From: Taklimakanibacter albus
GTDB lineage: Bacteria > Pseudomonadota > Alphaproteobacteria > Rhizobiales > Aestuariivirgaceae
DNA: 64,000 nucleotides
Assembly (NCBI RefSeq): GCF_016595235.1
Contig: NZ_JAENHL010000006.1
Coordinates: 682,001 to 746,000 of the forward strand
Direction: 5' to 3'
Positions 35,252 to 44,028 of the stretch are shown here, piece after piece. A program made the position numbers and the translations under genes. The notes under the pieces are model-generated. The model was not told the DNA's origin, ran no database searches, and worked only from the letters and a program-made list of their open reading frames with translations. Position 1 is the stretch's first letter; the number at the start of each line of letters is the position of its first letter.

Positions 35252-35839
35252 ATGGCCACTCTTCCTCCGCCTTCACTTACGCTCGAAACCAAGAACTTTC
35301 TCATCCGGCCGATTTCAGGCGCCGATCTGGGGGAGCGGCTTTCGGGTTGGGCCGATGACGAACTGGCCGCCGAAATGCTGAACACGAAGCGGCGGCAATG
35401 GGCCGTCCGCGAGCAGACCGCCTTCTTTGCCAAGTTCGAGAACCAGCCGGGTAAATTGGCCTTGGCCATTCTCCCGCGCGGAGAGCCGCATCCGATCGGT
35501 TTCTACACCCTTCATCTGCAGCCTCGCATCGGGGTCTTTACGATCTCGCATCTGATCGGCGACGCCAATTGGCGCGGCAAGGACCTCACGACCGAAACGT
35601 CCGACGCCATCTATGGATATCTGTTCGATAAGCTCGGCTATGCCAAGGCCAAGGCAAATGTGCGGCCGCAGAACCGTCCGATGCTCTGGCTGATGCTCAG
35701 CGACAAGATTTGGCGCAAGGAGGCGCGCCTTGTGCGGCATTTGCGCGACGCCGCGACCGGCGAGCGTAAGGACATGCTGGTGCTGGGCATGATGGCGGAT
35801 GATTGGCGCACCGCCCGCGCGCCGCGTCCTGCCGCGTGA
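35252..35839 (+). CDS. GNAT-family acetyltransferase, first gene of a P450-ACP cassette
   Basis: The 195-residue protein is RimJ/RimL-like: LETKNFLIRPISGADL at the start, then IGFYTLHLQPRIGVFTISHLIGDANWRGKDLTTETSDAIYGYLFDKLGYAKAKANV split over the GNAT strands and helix, and RPQNRPMLWLMLSDKI. The acetyl-CoA loop is less canonical (NWRGKDL). It ends 4 bases before the GTG start of the P450 gene, whose stop overlaps the acyl carrier protein start; the three are one operon. It could acylate an amine on a carrier-bound intermediate, which is inference. Confidence 0.75.
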   Translation: MATLPPPSLTLETKNFLIRPISGADLGERLSGWADDELAAEMLNTKRRQWAVREQTAFFAKFENQPGKLALAILPRGEPHPIGFYTLHLQPRIGVFTISHLIGDANWRGKDLTTETSDAIYGYLFDKLGYAKAKANVRPQNRPMLWLMLSDKIWRKEARLVRHLRDAATGERKDMLVLGMMADDWRTARAPRPAA

Positions 35840-35843
35840 GCCC

Positions 35844-36875
35844 GTGAAATCCTATCAGCTCCATTCGGCCGATCGCCGGCAGGCCCTGTTTGCGCAATTA
35901 TCTCCACGCGTCTGGCTGGAGAACGATCTGCTGCGCGCCTGGGTCATCACCGACCCCGCCGTGATCCTGCGGGTACTGCGCAGCCCGCTGGCGATCGTTT
36001 CAAGCCTGACCGACGTCATGAAGGCAATAAAGGAGAACTACGGGACCGAGCTTCCCAATGTCGCCTATGCTTGCAGCGTTCTCCCGCTGCTGGTGGCGGA
36101 CGAGGCGCATCCCGCGGCACGCAAGGGCTTCGCGACATTCCTCGCCGCAAGGTTGGCTGAGCTCGAAGGAGAACTGCCCGAGCTTTCGAAGGCCTGTCTC
36201 TCTCCGTTGAGCCGGCCAGGGCGCGTCGACATCGTGTCGGAAGTCGTCGACCCTTTCATCCACCGGGTCTTTTCGGTCTTTCTGCAATGCGACCTGCCGG
36301 CGGAATTCCTGGCGATGCATGTCGGAGACATTCTGTCCTTCAACACCAATCTCGCGCGCTTGAAGAGCCTCGAGGCGCGCATCGCCAAGACGCTGGCGTT
36401 CCTGCGCGCGACGACGCCGAACGAGGCCGATATTGCGTGGAAGTTCACGTGCCTGGTCTTCGGTCTCGACTCCCTGGCGATGATGCTGACCGAGAGCATC
36501 GTAACTGCCACGGGCGGCGCTTCGGCCCATCCGGAGGGTATCAGGCTGCCACAATTTCCGATTGAAACCGGAGTTCCGGTGACCTTCAGGCGCGCCAAGG
36601 CCGATTTCGAGATGGATGGCTGCTCGTTCAAGGCCGGCGACTTGATTCGCCTGCAATTGCAGGCTTTTGGCTATTCCGACCTAGCCGAGCATCGGAACTT
36701 CATCTTTGGCGCCGGGATGCACTCCTGCGTCGGCAAGCAGCTGTCGTTGCGGATCTGGGACAGTTTCAAACGCGAATTCGACCGGCTCGATCTGAAGGCC
36801 GGTATAACCGACTATCAGCTCATGCCTTCCCACTTCATCATCTTGCACAAATTGGTAGAGGTAGACGTTCGATGA
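35844..36875 (+). CDS. Compact cytochrome P450
   Basis: The 343-residue protein, shorter than the usual 390-420, has the P450 marks: I-helix FGLDS (206-210, in place of A-G-x-D-T), K-helix E231-G-I-R234 (ExxR), the following TFRRAKADFEMDG strand region and the heme loop FGAGMHSCVG with cysteine ligand C295. The segment between ExxR and the heme loop is about 60 residues, with the meander abbreviated. No membrane anchor is present, so it is soluble. The gene overlaps the carrier protein gene by 4 bases, suggesting a carrier-bound substrate as for P450BioI. Start GTG 35844 is chosen; ATG 35799 would overlap the GNAT gene by 41 bases. Confidence 0.83.
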   Translation: MKSYQLHSADRRQALFAQLSPRVWLENDLLRAWVITDPAVILRVLRSPLAIVSSLTDVMKAIKENYGTELPNVAYACSVLPLLVADEAHPAARKGFATFLAARLAELEGELPELSKACLSPLSRPGRVDIVSEVVDPFIHRVFSVFLQCDLPAEFLAMHVGDILSFNTNLARLKSLEARIAKTLAFLRATTPNEADIAWKFTCLVFGLDSLAMMLTESIVTATGGASAHPEGIRLPQFPIETGVPVTFRRAKADFEMDGCSFKAGDLIRLQLQAFGYSDLAEHRNFIFGAGMHSCVGKQLSLRIWDSFKREFDRLDLKAGITDYQLMPSHFIILHKLVEVDVR

Positions 36876-37126
36876 CGGCCGATGAAGCTAAAGTCATGAT
36901 CCTGAATATCCTGCAGAATCTTGAGCTTATCGATGGAAAGCAGAAGGACGACGTGCTTTCCGGGCGGGCTGCGGACATCGAGCTGGCCGGGCTCGGGATC
37001 GACAGTATGAAGGTCGTCGATATGTGTGTCGGGCTGGAGGAAGAGGTCGGACGCGAGATCGAGGTCGAGGAGCTTATTGAAAATCCGACCGTAAATCAGC
37101 TGGCCGCCCATTTTGCCAAGACGTAG
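36872..37126 (+). CDS. Stand-alone acyl carrier protein
   Basis: The 84-residue acidic protein has the carrier fold with the phosphopantetheine site LGIDSMKVVDM (serine 45), and EIEVEELIENPTVNQLAAHF as the last helix region. It overlaps the P450 gene by ATGA, so it is translationally coupled to it. It is not the housekeeping ACP (fabH and plsX lie elsewhere in this window without one). No adenylation, ketosynthase or phosphopantetheinyl transferase gene is nearby, so loading must be done by an enzyme encoded elsewhere. Confidence 0.9.
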   Translation: MTADEAKVMILNILQNLELIDGKQKDDVLSGRAADIELAGLGIDSMKVVDMCVGLEEEVGREIEVEELIENPTVNQLAAHFAKT

Positions 37127-37151
37127 TCTGGTGGCAGTTTCACACCATAGA

Positions 37152-37188
37152 CTGTGTCTTTACTGCCACACTTGCTAAAATTCCCGCT
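37152..37188 (+). promoter_or_regulatory. Possible diverged copy of the barrel upstream element
   Basis: CTGTGTCTTTACTGCCACACTT followed by CTAAAATTCCCGCT resembles the elements before the other two barrel genes in the order CTGTG...GCNACA...AAAT. It lies about 114 bases before the start of paralog 3, the same distance as in the others. The match is weaker. Confidence 0.25.
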
Positions 37189-37265
37189 CGTAAAGTCTCC
37201 GGCGGATTGATCGGCGTGTTCGTCGGTGCAACAGTTTCCGCCGAGGCTTTGGAGGGGGGACTGGG

Positions 37266-38267
37266 ATGATCGGCAGGTCGAAACTTTCCGCAAGTGCTTC
37301 TGTCTTGGCGCTTCTTTGGGTTGTAGGCGCCACTCCGGTTGAGGCGGCCGACTATGAAGAGCCGGGCTGCACGATCTCCGGCGCCGCCGGTGTCGGCTAT
37401 ATGTTCGACTGGCAGGAAGTGGAGTTCGACGGCGTCGGCAGCCTCTTTGAGAATTTCTCAGGCGACGTCGATTGGAACACGCCCTTTGGCGAGGCCGGCG
37501 GCCTCGTGACTTGTGGCGAGTTTAATATCCAGGCTGATTTTGCTTACTACGATCACTCGACCGACCTCGCCGACCTGGGCAATTTCGGGAAGGAGGATCT
37601 CGGTGATCTGGACGCCGCAAACTCGCATTTCGGGGGCGCTTTGTTCTGGCGCGATCCTTCCTCGGCCGCGCTCGGACTCTCGGCATCCTGGGTAAACCAG
37701 GACGTGTTCTCCAAGGACGTTGATCTTTTCCGTTTCGGCGTTTTCGGCGAGTTCTTTGCCGATGCCTTCACCTTTGGCGCATCGGCGCATTATTTTAATG
37801 GTGATTTCATTCAGGAGTCCGAGCACGACGGCTTCGAGCTTGCCGCTTACGGCCGGTTCTATGCGATGCCGGATCTGTCGCTCATGCTGCGTGGCGATGC
37901 TCTCCTGTCCACAATTGAACCTGGTACAGGCGGGGACGACGCCGACTTCGACGGTTGGGCGGTTACCGGTGAGGCTGAATATCTCGTATGGGACAGAGGG
38001 CTTTCGATATTCGGCGGCGCCCGTTACGCCGAACGTACATTGGATACCGGCGAGGAGGGGGATGTCCAATTCAACGACACCCAGGTCTATGCCGGCCTGA
38101 AATTCTATTTCGGGCAGGACGGGTCGCTGATGGATCGTCAGCGCACTGGCCTGATCGACAATACCAGCACTTTCAATGAGAAGCTGCCGAACTGGTTCTC
38201 CTCCGAGATTGCCGCGGCGCTTGACGTATTGAGCGGCATCGAGCTGCCGCCGCCCCCACCGCCATAA
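37266..38267 (+). CDS. Outer-membrane beta-barrel protein, paralog 3
   Basis: The 333-residue product is the most diverged of the three barrels: signal MIGRSKLSASASVLALLWVVGATPVEA, the cysteine pair (EPGCTISG and LVTCGEF), the WNTPFGEAGG and NSHFGGALFWRD blocks, and the tail DRQRTGLIDNTSTFNEKLPN. It differs by a polyproline end (six prolines) after that tail. GGAGGGGGG stands just upstream of the ATG. It follows the GNAT-P450-ACP cassette and its stop directly abuts the convergent sulfotransferase gene. Confidence 0.78.
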   Translation: MIGRSKLSASASVLALLWVVGATPVEAADYEEPGCTISGAAGVGYMFDWQEVEFDGVGSLFENFSGDVDWNTPFGEAGGLVTCGEFNIQADFAYYDHSTDLADLGNFGKEDLGDLDAANSHFGGALFWRDPSSAALGLSASWVNQDVFSKDVDLFRFGVFGEFFADAFTFGASAHYFNGDFIQESEHDGFELAAYGRFYAMPDLSLMLRGDALLSTIEPGTGGDDADFDGWAVTGEAEYLVWDRGLSIFGGARYAERTLDTGEEGDVQFNDTQVYAGLKFYFGQDGSLMDRQRTGLIDNTSTFNEKLPNWFSSEIAAALDVLSGIELPPPPPP

Positions 38268-39065
38268 TCAAGCGCCGGCTTTGGCCAGCAGGCGTTGCCA
38301 GTGCCGCGATATATGCGCACCGAAACGCTGCGCCAGCTCGCGCGCGAGTTGGTTATTGTGGGAAGAGCGCGGCAGCAGTTTGAGGATGTTGCCGATGTCT
38401 CCGCTCGAATGCCCTGTTCCGAGCACGCTCAGCGTCGCTTGAATCTTCTCCGCATCGGCCAGGTCTTCGCAGTATAGGGACAGGATCCGCTGCTTCCTGT
38501 TCTTCAGATACCGGTCCCAATATTGCTCCGCGCGGAAGACGTATTCCACCCACTTTTCTGCGATGGCTTCATTCAGGGCGCTGGGTTTCTTCAGGAGTAC
38601 CCCTGACGCATCATCCCATATGCCGGTCTGGAGGGCGGCTCCCAGGCTGACGACCTGGCCGACGATGTCGCGCCGGCGCAGCCGGATGATCGTCACATTC
38701 GGAAGCGCATCCTCCCAAGCCCCGCCGAGATCGGCGCTGAGTTGTCTGTGCTGATCGGCGTGGATCTTGTAGGAGAGATACCCATTGCGGCATCGATAGG
38801 TTTGTATGGCCCGCACATAATCCTTCATGAAGGCGCCATCGATCGACGGAGCCCCGCCGAGAAATCGCTCACCGTAGCGTTCCGTCACTCTTTGAAGAAA
38901 GTACTCCGCCGGCACGCCCAGGCCCATGGCGTAAAGCAGCCGGCACAGGCTCTGGCTACCGGTGCGCGGTGTGCTGAGAATGGCGAGCGCTGCCTTGGGA
39001 GGAGTGTCATGGGCATCGAATTGCGGCGCCCAGGCCGTGTCGAAAGTCAGATAGTCGGCATCCAT
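38268..39065 (-). CDS. Sulfotransferase, Stf0/NodH-like
   Basis: The 265-residue protein has the PAPS-binding loop near the start, ILSTPRTGSQSLCRLL (5'-phosphosulfate loop), and the second phosphate-binding region VTIIRLRRRDIVGQVVSLGAA, as in Stf0 and LPS/Nod-factor sulfotransferases. It should transfer sulfate from PAPS to a glycan or glycolipid. It sits at the edge of the exopolysaccharide locus, 49 bases beyond the end of the O-antigen ligase-like gene, so the polymer may be sulfated. ATG 39065 is the first sound start; a longer frame to 39293 reads through the end of the neighbouring gene. Confidence 0.83.
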   Translation of the reverse strand: MDADYLTFDTAWAPQFDAHDTPPKAALAILSTPRTGSQSLCRLLYAMGLGVPAEYFLQRVTERYGERFLGGAPSIDGAFMKDYVRAIQTYRCRNGYLSYKIHADQHRQLSADLGGAWEDALPNVTIIRLRRRDIVGQVVSLGAALQTGIWDDASGVLLKKPSALNEAIAEKWVEYVFRAEQYWDRYLKNRKQRILSLYCEDLADAEKIQATLSVLGTGHSSGDIGNILKLLPRSSHNNQLARELAQRFGAHISRHWQRLLAKAGA

Positions 39066-39114
39066 GCGAGCAAGATTAGCGGCCGAATTGGGGATGCCAA
39101 GCTCTAATGTAACT

Positions 39115-40383
39115 TCACAGCTTCGATGGCGCAGGTGACGGGAAGCTCGCCTGCTGTCGTTCGTAAGCGAGCGTCGCCCCCAGCAATCCCCACATGCAGC
39201 CGAGTAGCAGATAGAAATGGCGCCAATGGTCGATGTCGATCTGCACACCCTGCAGCATGACGGCGACGAGAGGACAGTAGATGGCGATGGCATGATGCTG
39301 CCACGGCGTCCTGGTGCGCATGGCGCGCCAGCCCGCCCAGAATGTCATGATCACCAGCGCGAAGAATGTGAAGCCGCCGAGCCAGCCATAGGAGGCGAAG
39401 GCGTTGAGATAGACATTGTGCGGATCCTGTCCGTAAATATAGCGGAAGTGACGTGGATTCATGCCGCCAGGCTGGGTCAGGACACGGGGAATGCTGGCGA
39501 TCTGACGCCCGAAACGCCCTTCTTCGCCGACATCATAGGATTGGCTGAGGCTGGCGCGGACTTCGAAGAGCTTCTGAATCTGCGGAACCTGTACCGCGGC
39601 GACACCGGCAACGCTCAGCAGAACGGCGCCGCTCACCGACAGGAAGATGACACGGTTGCGCAAGGCCGGACTCGGCGCCAGCAGAAGGGTGAAGACGACG
39701 AGCAGGATGCCCGAGCCCGCCATGTTGATCCAGGCGCCGCGCGAGAAGGCGAGGAGCATCGCCAGTGAGATGATGAGAATATTGACGATGGTCAGAACCG
39801 GCCGGCGGCTTCTGCGGAGCAGGATGTCCTGGGCCAGAAAGACGAAGGGCGGCACGAGAAACGGTGCAAAGACATTCGGGTCCTTGAACGTGCCTTGCGC
39901 GCGGCCCATGGGCGCCCAGGCGCCGGCTGTCCCACCCACGTCGAAATAGGTCAGGATACCGATGATGGAAGCGATGACGCCCGCCGCGATATAGCCGCTG
40001 CGAATGATCTCCATCCGCTTATTGGTATCGCTCGTCAGCAGGAAGCAGAAGAACAGGCCGGTGACGGCCATGTAGTAGGAGATGATGGTGAACCAGACCG
40101 ATATCTTGTCATCGAGGGCGCCTTCGAGCCCGACAGCGCCGCCGAGGTTGTAGAGGATCAGGAAGGCGAAGAAGGGCAGCGCCACGAGCGGCACCTTCAG
40201 GCCGCCGCCGGGCAGGAACAGCAGGAAAACCAGGATGAAGATCAGCTCATAGGGCGACGGCTCGATGACCACGAACCATGCCGACGCGACCAGCAGCCAC
40301 AGCACCGCATTGCGCCAGGTCTCGAGGCTGCCCAATGTCCTTTGCGGACCGGTAAGAGAGGATTGGGCAGCGCTGGCGGTCAA
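39115..40383 (-). CDS. O-antigen ligase/polymerase-family membrane protein
   Basis: The 422-residue protein has about eleven to twelve hydrophobic helices. The large periplasmic loop lies at about 265-325 and holds GRQIASIPRVLTQPGG and YGQDPHNVYLNAFASYGWLG, the His-containing motif of the Wzy/WaaL superfamily; GTFKDPNVFAPFLVPPF is another family mark. In this locus it is the likely polymerase of the exopolysaccharide. It overlaps the initiating transferase gene by 4 bases (ATGA). Confidence 0.87.
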   Translation of the reverse strand: MTASAAQSSLTGPQRTLGSLETWRNAVLWLLVASAWFVVIEPSPYELIFILVFLLFLPGGGLKVPLVALPFFAFLILYNLGGAVGLEGALDDKISVWFTIISYYMAVTGLFFCFLLTSDTNKRMEIIRSGYIAAGVIASIIGILTYFDVGGTAGAWAPMGRAQGTFKDPNVFAPFLVPPFVFLAQDILLRRSRRPVLTIVNILIISLAMLLAFSRGAWINMAGSGILLVVFTLLLAPSPALRNRVIFLSVSGAVLLSVAGVAAVQVPQIQKLFEVRASLSQSYDVGEEGRFGRQIASIPRVLTQPGGMNPRHFRYIYGQDPHNVYLNAFASYGWLGGFTFFALVIMTFWAGWRAMRTRTPWQHHAIAIYCPLVAVMLQGVQIDIDHWRHFYLLLGCMWGLLGATLAYERQQASFPSPAPSKL

Positions 40384-41891
40384 TAGGCATTCTCCGTCGA
40401 GAACAGCGAGATCGGCGTGTAGAACAGAATATAGAGATCGAAGGCGATCGACCAGTTCTCGATATAATAGAGATCGTGTTCGACGCGCCGGTGAATTTTG
40501 TCGAGTGTGTCGGTCTCGCCGCGCCAGCCATTGATCTGGGCCCAGCCGGTGATGCCCGGCTTGACCTTATGGCGCGCGAAATAGCCCTCTACCGCATCCG
40601 GGTAGAGATGCTCCTGTGCCTTGGCGTGGGTGGCGTGCGGCCTTGGGCCGACAAGCGACAATTCGCCTTTCAGCACATTGAAGAGCTGCGGCAGCTCATC
40701 GAGGCTGGTCTTGCGGATGAAGCGGCCGACGCGGGTCACACGCGGGTCGTCGCGCGTCACCAGTTTCGTCGCCGCCCGGTCGGTCATTTCGGTGTACATC
40801 GAGCGGAACTTGTAGACGTCGATGAGCTCGTTGTTGAAGCCGTAGCGGTGCTGGCGGAAGAACACCGGCCCACGGCTTTCGAGCTTGATGGCGAGGGCCA
40901 CCAGCAGCATCACCGGCGACAGCAGCAGGAGTGCCAGGCCGGCAAGCAGCTTGTCCTCGATGGATTTGGCGAACAGGCCCCAGTCGGTCAGCGGCTTGTC
41001 GAAAACGTCGAGGCAGGGAACATTGCCGATATAGGAATAGGCGCGCGGCCGGTAGCGCACCTTCTGCGCATAAGCGCTGAGCCTGATATCGACGGGCAGT
41101 ACCCACAGCCTTTTCAGCATCTGGAGAATGCGTGCCTCGGCGGTCAGCGGCAGGGTGACGATGAGCAGGTCGACACGGTTGCGCCGCACGAAATCGATGA
41201 GCTCGTTGACATTGCCGAGCTTGGGATAGCCCGCGATGGAGGCGGGTGAGCGATTGTCATCGCGGTCGTCGAAGATGCCGATCACCGACACGTCGTCCTT
41301 GGACGACTCGAAGGCCTCGATGAGACGGGCGGCGGGTTCACCGCCGCCGACCAGGACGCAGCGCCGGTCAAGCTGGCCTTTGGCGTTCCAGGCGCGCGTG
41401 CGGCGGGCGACGAAGATACGAAACGGGACCAGGAGGCCGAGCCCGCCTACAAACCAGAGCGCCGCCCAGACACGCGAAAAGTCGTCGCCGCTCTTGCTGA
41501 AGAAGAAATAGCTGATCACCAGTCCTGCGATGACGAGCCAGGCGCCGGCCAGACGGGCGATGTAGTCGGCCGGCCGCAGCAGCGCATGGATGCTGTAAAG
41601 GCCGCCGATCTGCAGAAGAATGACCAATGCCAGCGCCGCTGTCACGATGAGGGGCGCATAAACGGTGAGCGATATGGCATGCCGTGGCGAGACATAGGCG
41701 GCGAGGAGCAGGGCGCCGAGCGCGCTGATCAGGATGAACTCGCCGCTGCGGACGATCATCGCGACGACCCGCGCCGAAATGAGAGGAGCCTTGAGCACCT
41801 CGGAGTGAAGCGCCGCATTGTCTTCAAGGCCGAGTTTGGCGAGAAGGCCGCTCGCCGCGAGTGTATGCCGGTACAGCTGTTCGTTGCGCAT
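40380..41891 (-). CDS. Undecaprenyl-phosphate glucose phosphotransferase (WcaJ-type)
   Basis: The 503-residue inner-membrane enzyme starts repeat-unit synthesis by moving a sugar phosphate to undecaprenyl phosphate. It has four N-terminal helices, a CoA-binding-like Rossmann segment ([19 protein letters not shown]), a fifth helix at about 305-330 and the C-terminal catalytic domain with [46 protein letters not shown] and [20 protein letters not shown]. It heads the operon with the polymerase gene. Preferred sugar cannot be told. Confidence 0.93.
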   Translation of the reverse strand: MRNEQLYRHTLAASGLLAKLGLEDNAALHSEVLKAPLISARVVAMIVRSGEFILISALGALLLAAYVSPRHAISLTVYAPLIVTAALALVILLQIGGLYSIHALLRPADYIARLAGAWLVIAGLVISYFFFSKSGDDFSRVWAALWFVGGLGLLVPFRIFVARRTRAWNAKGQLDRRCVLVGGGEPAARLIEAFESSKDDVSVIGIFDDRDDNRSPASIAGYPKLGNVNELIDFVRRNRVDLLIVTLPLTAEARILQMLKRLWVLPVDIRLSAYAQKVRYRPRAYSYIGNVPCLDVFDKPLTDWGLFAKSIEDKLLAGLALLLLSPVMLLVALAIKLESRGPVFFRQHRYGFNNELIDVYKFRSMYTEMTDRAATKLVTRDDPRVTRVGRFIRKTSLDELPQLFNVLKGELSLVGPRPHATHAKAQEHLYPDAVEGYFARHKVKPGITGWAQINGWRGETDTLDKIHRRVEHDLYYIENWSIAFDLYILFYTPISLFSTENAY

Positions 41892-42006
41892 TGCAGGTTC
41901 GTTTCAAATTGACACAGAATTTTTTCCCGAACTGCATGGGGAGCAACTTTGGGGCCTAGCGTGACCTCATCGTTAACCAAAGTGAAGGAACGTGCTTAAC
42001 GCGCGC

Positions 42007-43110
42007 TTAACGGGCCGTTTTCAGCATCTCGGCATAGAAGTCGGCGATCTTGCCGCACATGGCGGCGGCGGAGAACCGCGTGCGGGCGTGCTCGGCATGC
42101 GTGTGGGCTTGTGCCAAAACCTGTTCCGGGCTCGCAACCGCTGCCGTGATGGCCGCGGCCAAGGCTTTTGGATCGCAAGGCGGCACCAGGCTCCGGGGCG
42201 GCAGGATCTCCGGAATGCCGCCGACATTCGTGGCGATGAGCGGTTTGCCGGCCGCCACTGTTTCCAGAATGACATAGGGCAGGGATTCTGCCCGCGACGG
42301 CATGACCATTACCCGGCCGAGACCAAAGGCCATTCGGGCCGGCAGTGCGCCGGTGAAACGCACCCGCTCCGCCAGTCCAAGGCGCCCGGCCAGGGCTTCG
42401 AATTCCTGCCGATCCGGCCCATCGCCGACCAGCGTTGCGGTTACCGGACTTGCGGCGCCAAGCAGGCTCAGGGCCTCGAGCAGGTCGCTGACACCCTTGA
42501 GATGCCGCATCTCGCCGAGAAAGATCAGATCGCGCGCATCGGGGCTAAGCGGCACGGCGGTGAACTCTTCCGGCCATAGCCCGTTATGGACGACGCGATG
42601 CGGGAGGCCCGCCAGTCCGACCTTCTCTTCGAAGATCCGGCGCTCATAGTCGCAGACGAAGACGAGCCCGGACCCACGCCGCAGCATCAGCCTCTCGGCG
42701 GTGAGGAAAAGCGCTCCGCGTGGGGATGCCCACGCGTAATGGAGGCTGCCGCCATGGGGCGTGTAGAGGGAAGGGAGCTTGAGGCGGGAACCCGCTAGCC
42801 GCGCATAGACGCCGCCCTTGGCGCCATGGCCGTGCAGGATGTCCGGATTGGCCGTCGCAGCGATCCGCGCGATCGCCGATGCCGCCTTGACGTCGGCGAG
42901 GCCCGGCATGCGGCCGATCGGCAGGCGATGGATGCCGAGATGGCAGGAAGAGGCGAGATCGGCCAGCATTTTTTCCGCCGCGCCGCCGCCGGTCGTGGAA
43001 TCGCAGACGATCCCGACCTCATGGCCAAGGTCGCTCAGGCCACGGACGAGATCGCGGACATGGCGGAAGAGGCCGCCCACTGGCGTGCGGAAAACTTGCA
43101 GGATGCGCAT
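42007..43110 (-). CDS. Glycosyltransferase family 4
   Basis: The 367-residue cytoplasmic enzyme adds a sugar to the lipid-linked repeat unit. GT-B marks are the N-terminal VGGLFRHVRDLVRGLSDLGHEVGIV, the DILHGHGAKGGVYARL region, and the C-terminal MPSRAESLPYVILETVAAGKPLIATNVGG with the E-x7-E type donor site. Start 43110 (MRILQVFRTPVGG) fits the family; the longer frame to 43158 overlaps the Wza-like gene. It follows that gene by 19 bases in the same direction. Confidence 0.92.
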   Translation of the reverse strand: MRILQVFRTPVGGLFRHVRDLVRGLSDLGHEVGIVCDSTTGGGAAEKMLADLASSCHLGIHRLPIGRMPGLADVKAASAIARIAATANPDILHGHGAKGGVYARLAGSRLKLPSLYTPHGGSLHYAWASPRGALFLTAERLMLRRGSGLVFVCDYERRIFEEKVGLAGLPHRVVHNGLWPEEFTAVPLSPDARDLIFLGEMRHLKGVSDLLEALSLLGAASPVTATLVGDGPDRQEFEALAGRLGLAERVRFTGALPARMAFGLGRVMVMPSRAESLPYVILETVAAGKPLIATNVGGIPEILPPRSLVPPCDPKALAAAITAAVASPEQVLAQAHTHAEHARTRFSAAAMCGKIADFYAEMLKTAR

Positions 43111-43129
43111 CGGGTCGGTCCGGATCCGG

Positions 43130-43819
43130 TTAGAACCAGCGCTCGCGGACATAGACAATGTCGCCCGGATAGATCTGGGTGGTGACCGGGACCTTGAATG
43201 TCTGCGTGCCGTTCACATTTTTGCGAGTGAGCATGACCGGTCCCTGATGAGCGCGTGGCGTGTAACCGCCGGCGATCGCAACCGCATTCTGCACCGTCAT
43301 GCCCGGCTGATAGGGGAAGCTGCCGGCTGACGAGACTTCGCCCATGATGAAGAAGGGCCTGAGCGTCGTGACCTGGACCGATACATTCGGGTTGCGCAGG
43401 AAGCCGTTGCGCAGTCGCTTGGCGACGAGCTTCTCGACATCTTGCGCCGACATGCCGCCGACATAGGTCGTCTTGATATAGGGCATCGAAATATTGCCGG
43501 AACCGTCGACCAGATAGTCGTTGGTGAGATCGGCCTCGCCTGCGACGCGAATCGTCAGCTTGTCGCCGGCGCCGATGCGATAACCGGAATCATATTCATA
43601 GGCAGCTGCGGAACCCTGCGCGCCATAAGGCGGCTGAATGCCTTCCGGTGTGGCCGAGGCGAGTTCGGTGACGCTGGCGACGGCACCCGGTCCTTGCGCG
43701 ATATTGCCGTCTGCCATCACGCCCATGCCACCTGTGGCCGCGGTCGGCGGATTGGCGTCCCAGGTCTCCGCGCAAGCCGAGAGCAGGAAGGGCAGGACCA
43801 TGAGGATCAAAAGACGCAT
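43130..43819 (-). CDS. Polysaccharide export lipoprotein (Wza-like)
   Basis: The 229-residue lipoprotein (lipobox LLSAC, C16) is the outer-membrane part of the export channel. The Poly_export domain is visible: YDSGYRIGAGDKLTIRVAGEADLTNDYLVD split over the first strands, GNISMPYIKTTYVGGMSAQDVEKLVAKRL, then a SLBB part FFIMGEVSSAGSFPYQPGMTVQNAVAIAGG. It is shorter than Wza of E. coli (about 380) and lacks the C-terminal membrane helix region, as in many alphaproteobacterial exporters. Divergent from the Wzc-like gene. Confidence 0.92.
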   Translation of the reverse strand: MRLLILMVLPFLLSACAETWDANPPTAATGGMGVMADGNIAQGPGAVASVTELASATPEGIQPPYGAQGSAAAYEYDSGYRIGAGDKLTIRVAGEADLTNDYLVDGSGNISMPYIKTTYVGGMSAQDVEKLVAKRLRNGFLRNPNVSVQVTTLRPFFIMGEVSSAGSFPYQPGMTVQNAVAIAGGYTPRAHQGPVMLTRKNVNGTQTFKVPVTTQIYPGDIVYVRERWF

Positions 43820-44028
43820 ACGCACTGGGGCAACACTCCATAACAGCGCCGATCCGCCTCGCAAGGGCCTGGGCGGAGCGGCGTTGCGAGCGACGATAGG
43901 GATTTATGGTTAGCAATCGCTTAAGCCGCCGACATGGCGGGTAACCTTTGGTGGCTGTTAAGAAAATCCTTACCACAGGCAGGGCATTGTGACGGCCTGG
44001 AAACCCTTTATTAAGCATAAGCCCGCTG

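Noticed and set aside
36531-36590. Absence of the ExxR motif in the P450-like protein
   Set aside because: First impression was that ExxR is missing, but EGIR at residues 231-234 lies at the right distance from the heme cysteine and is followed by the expected strand region.
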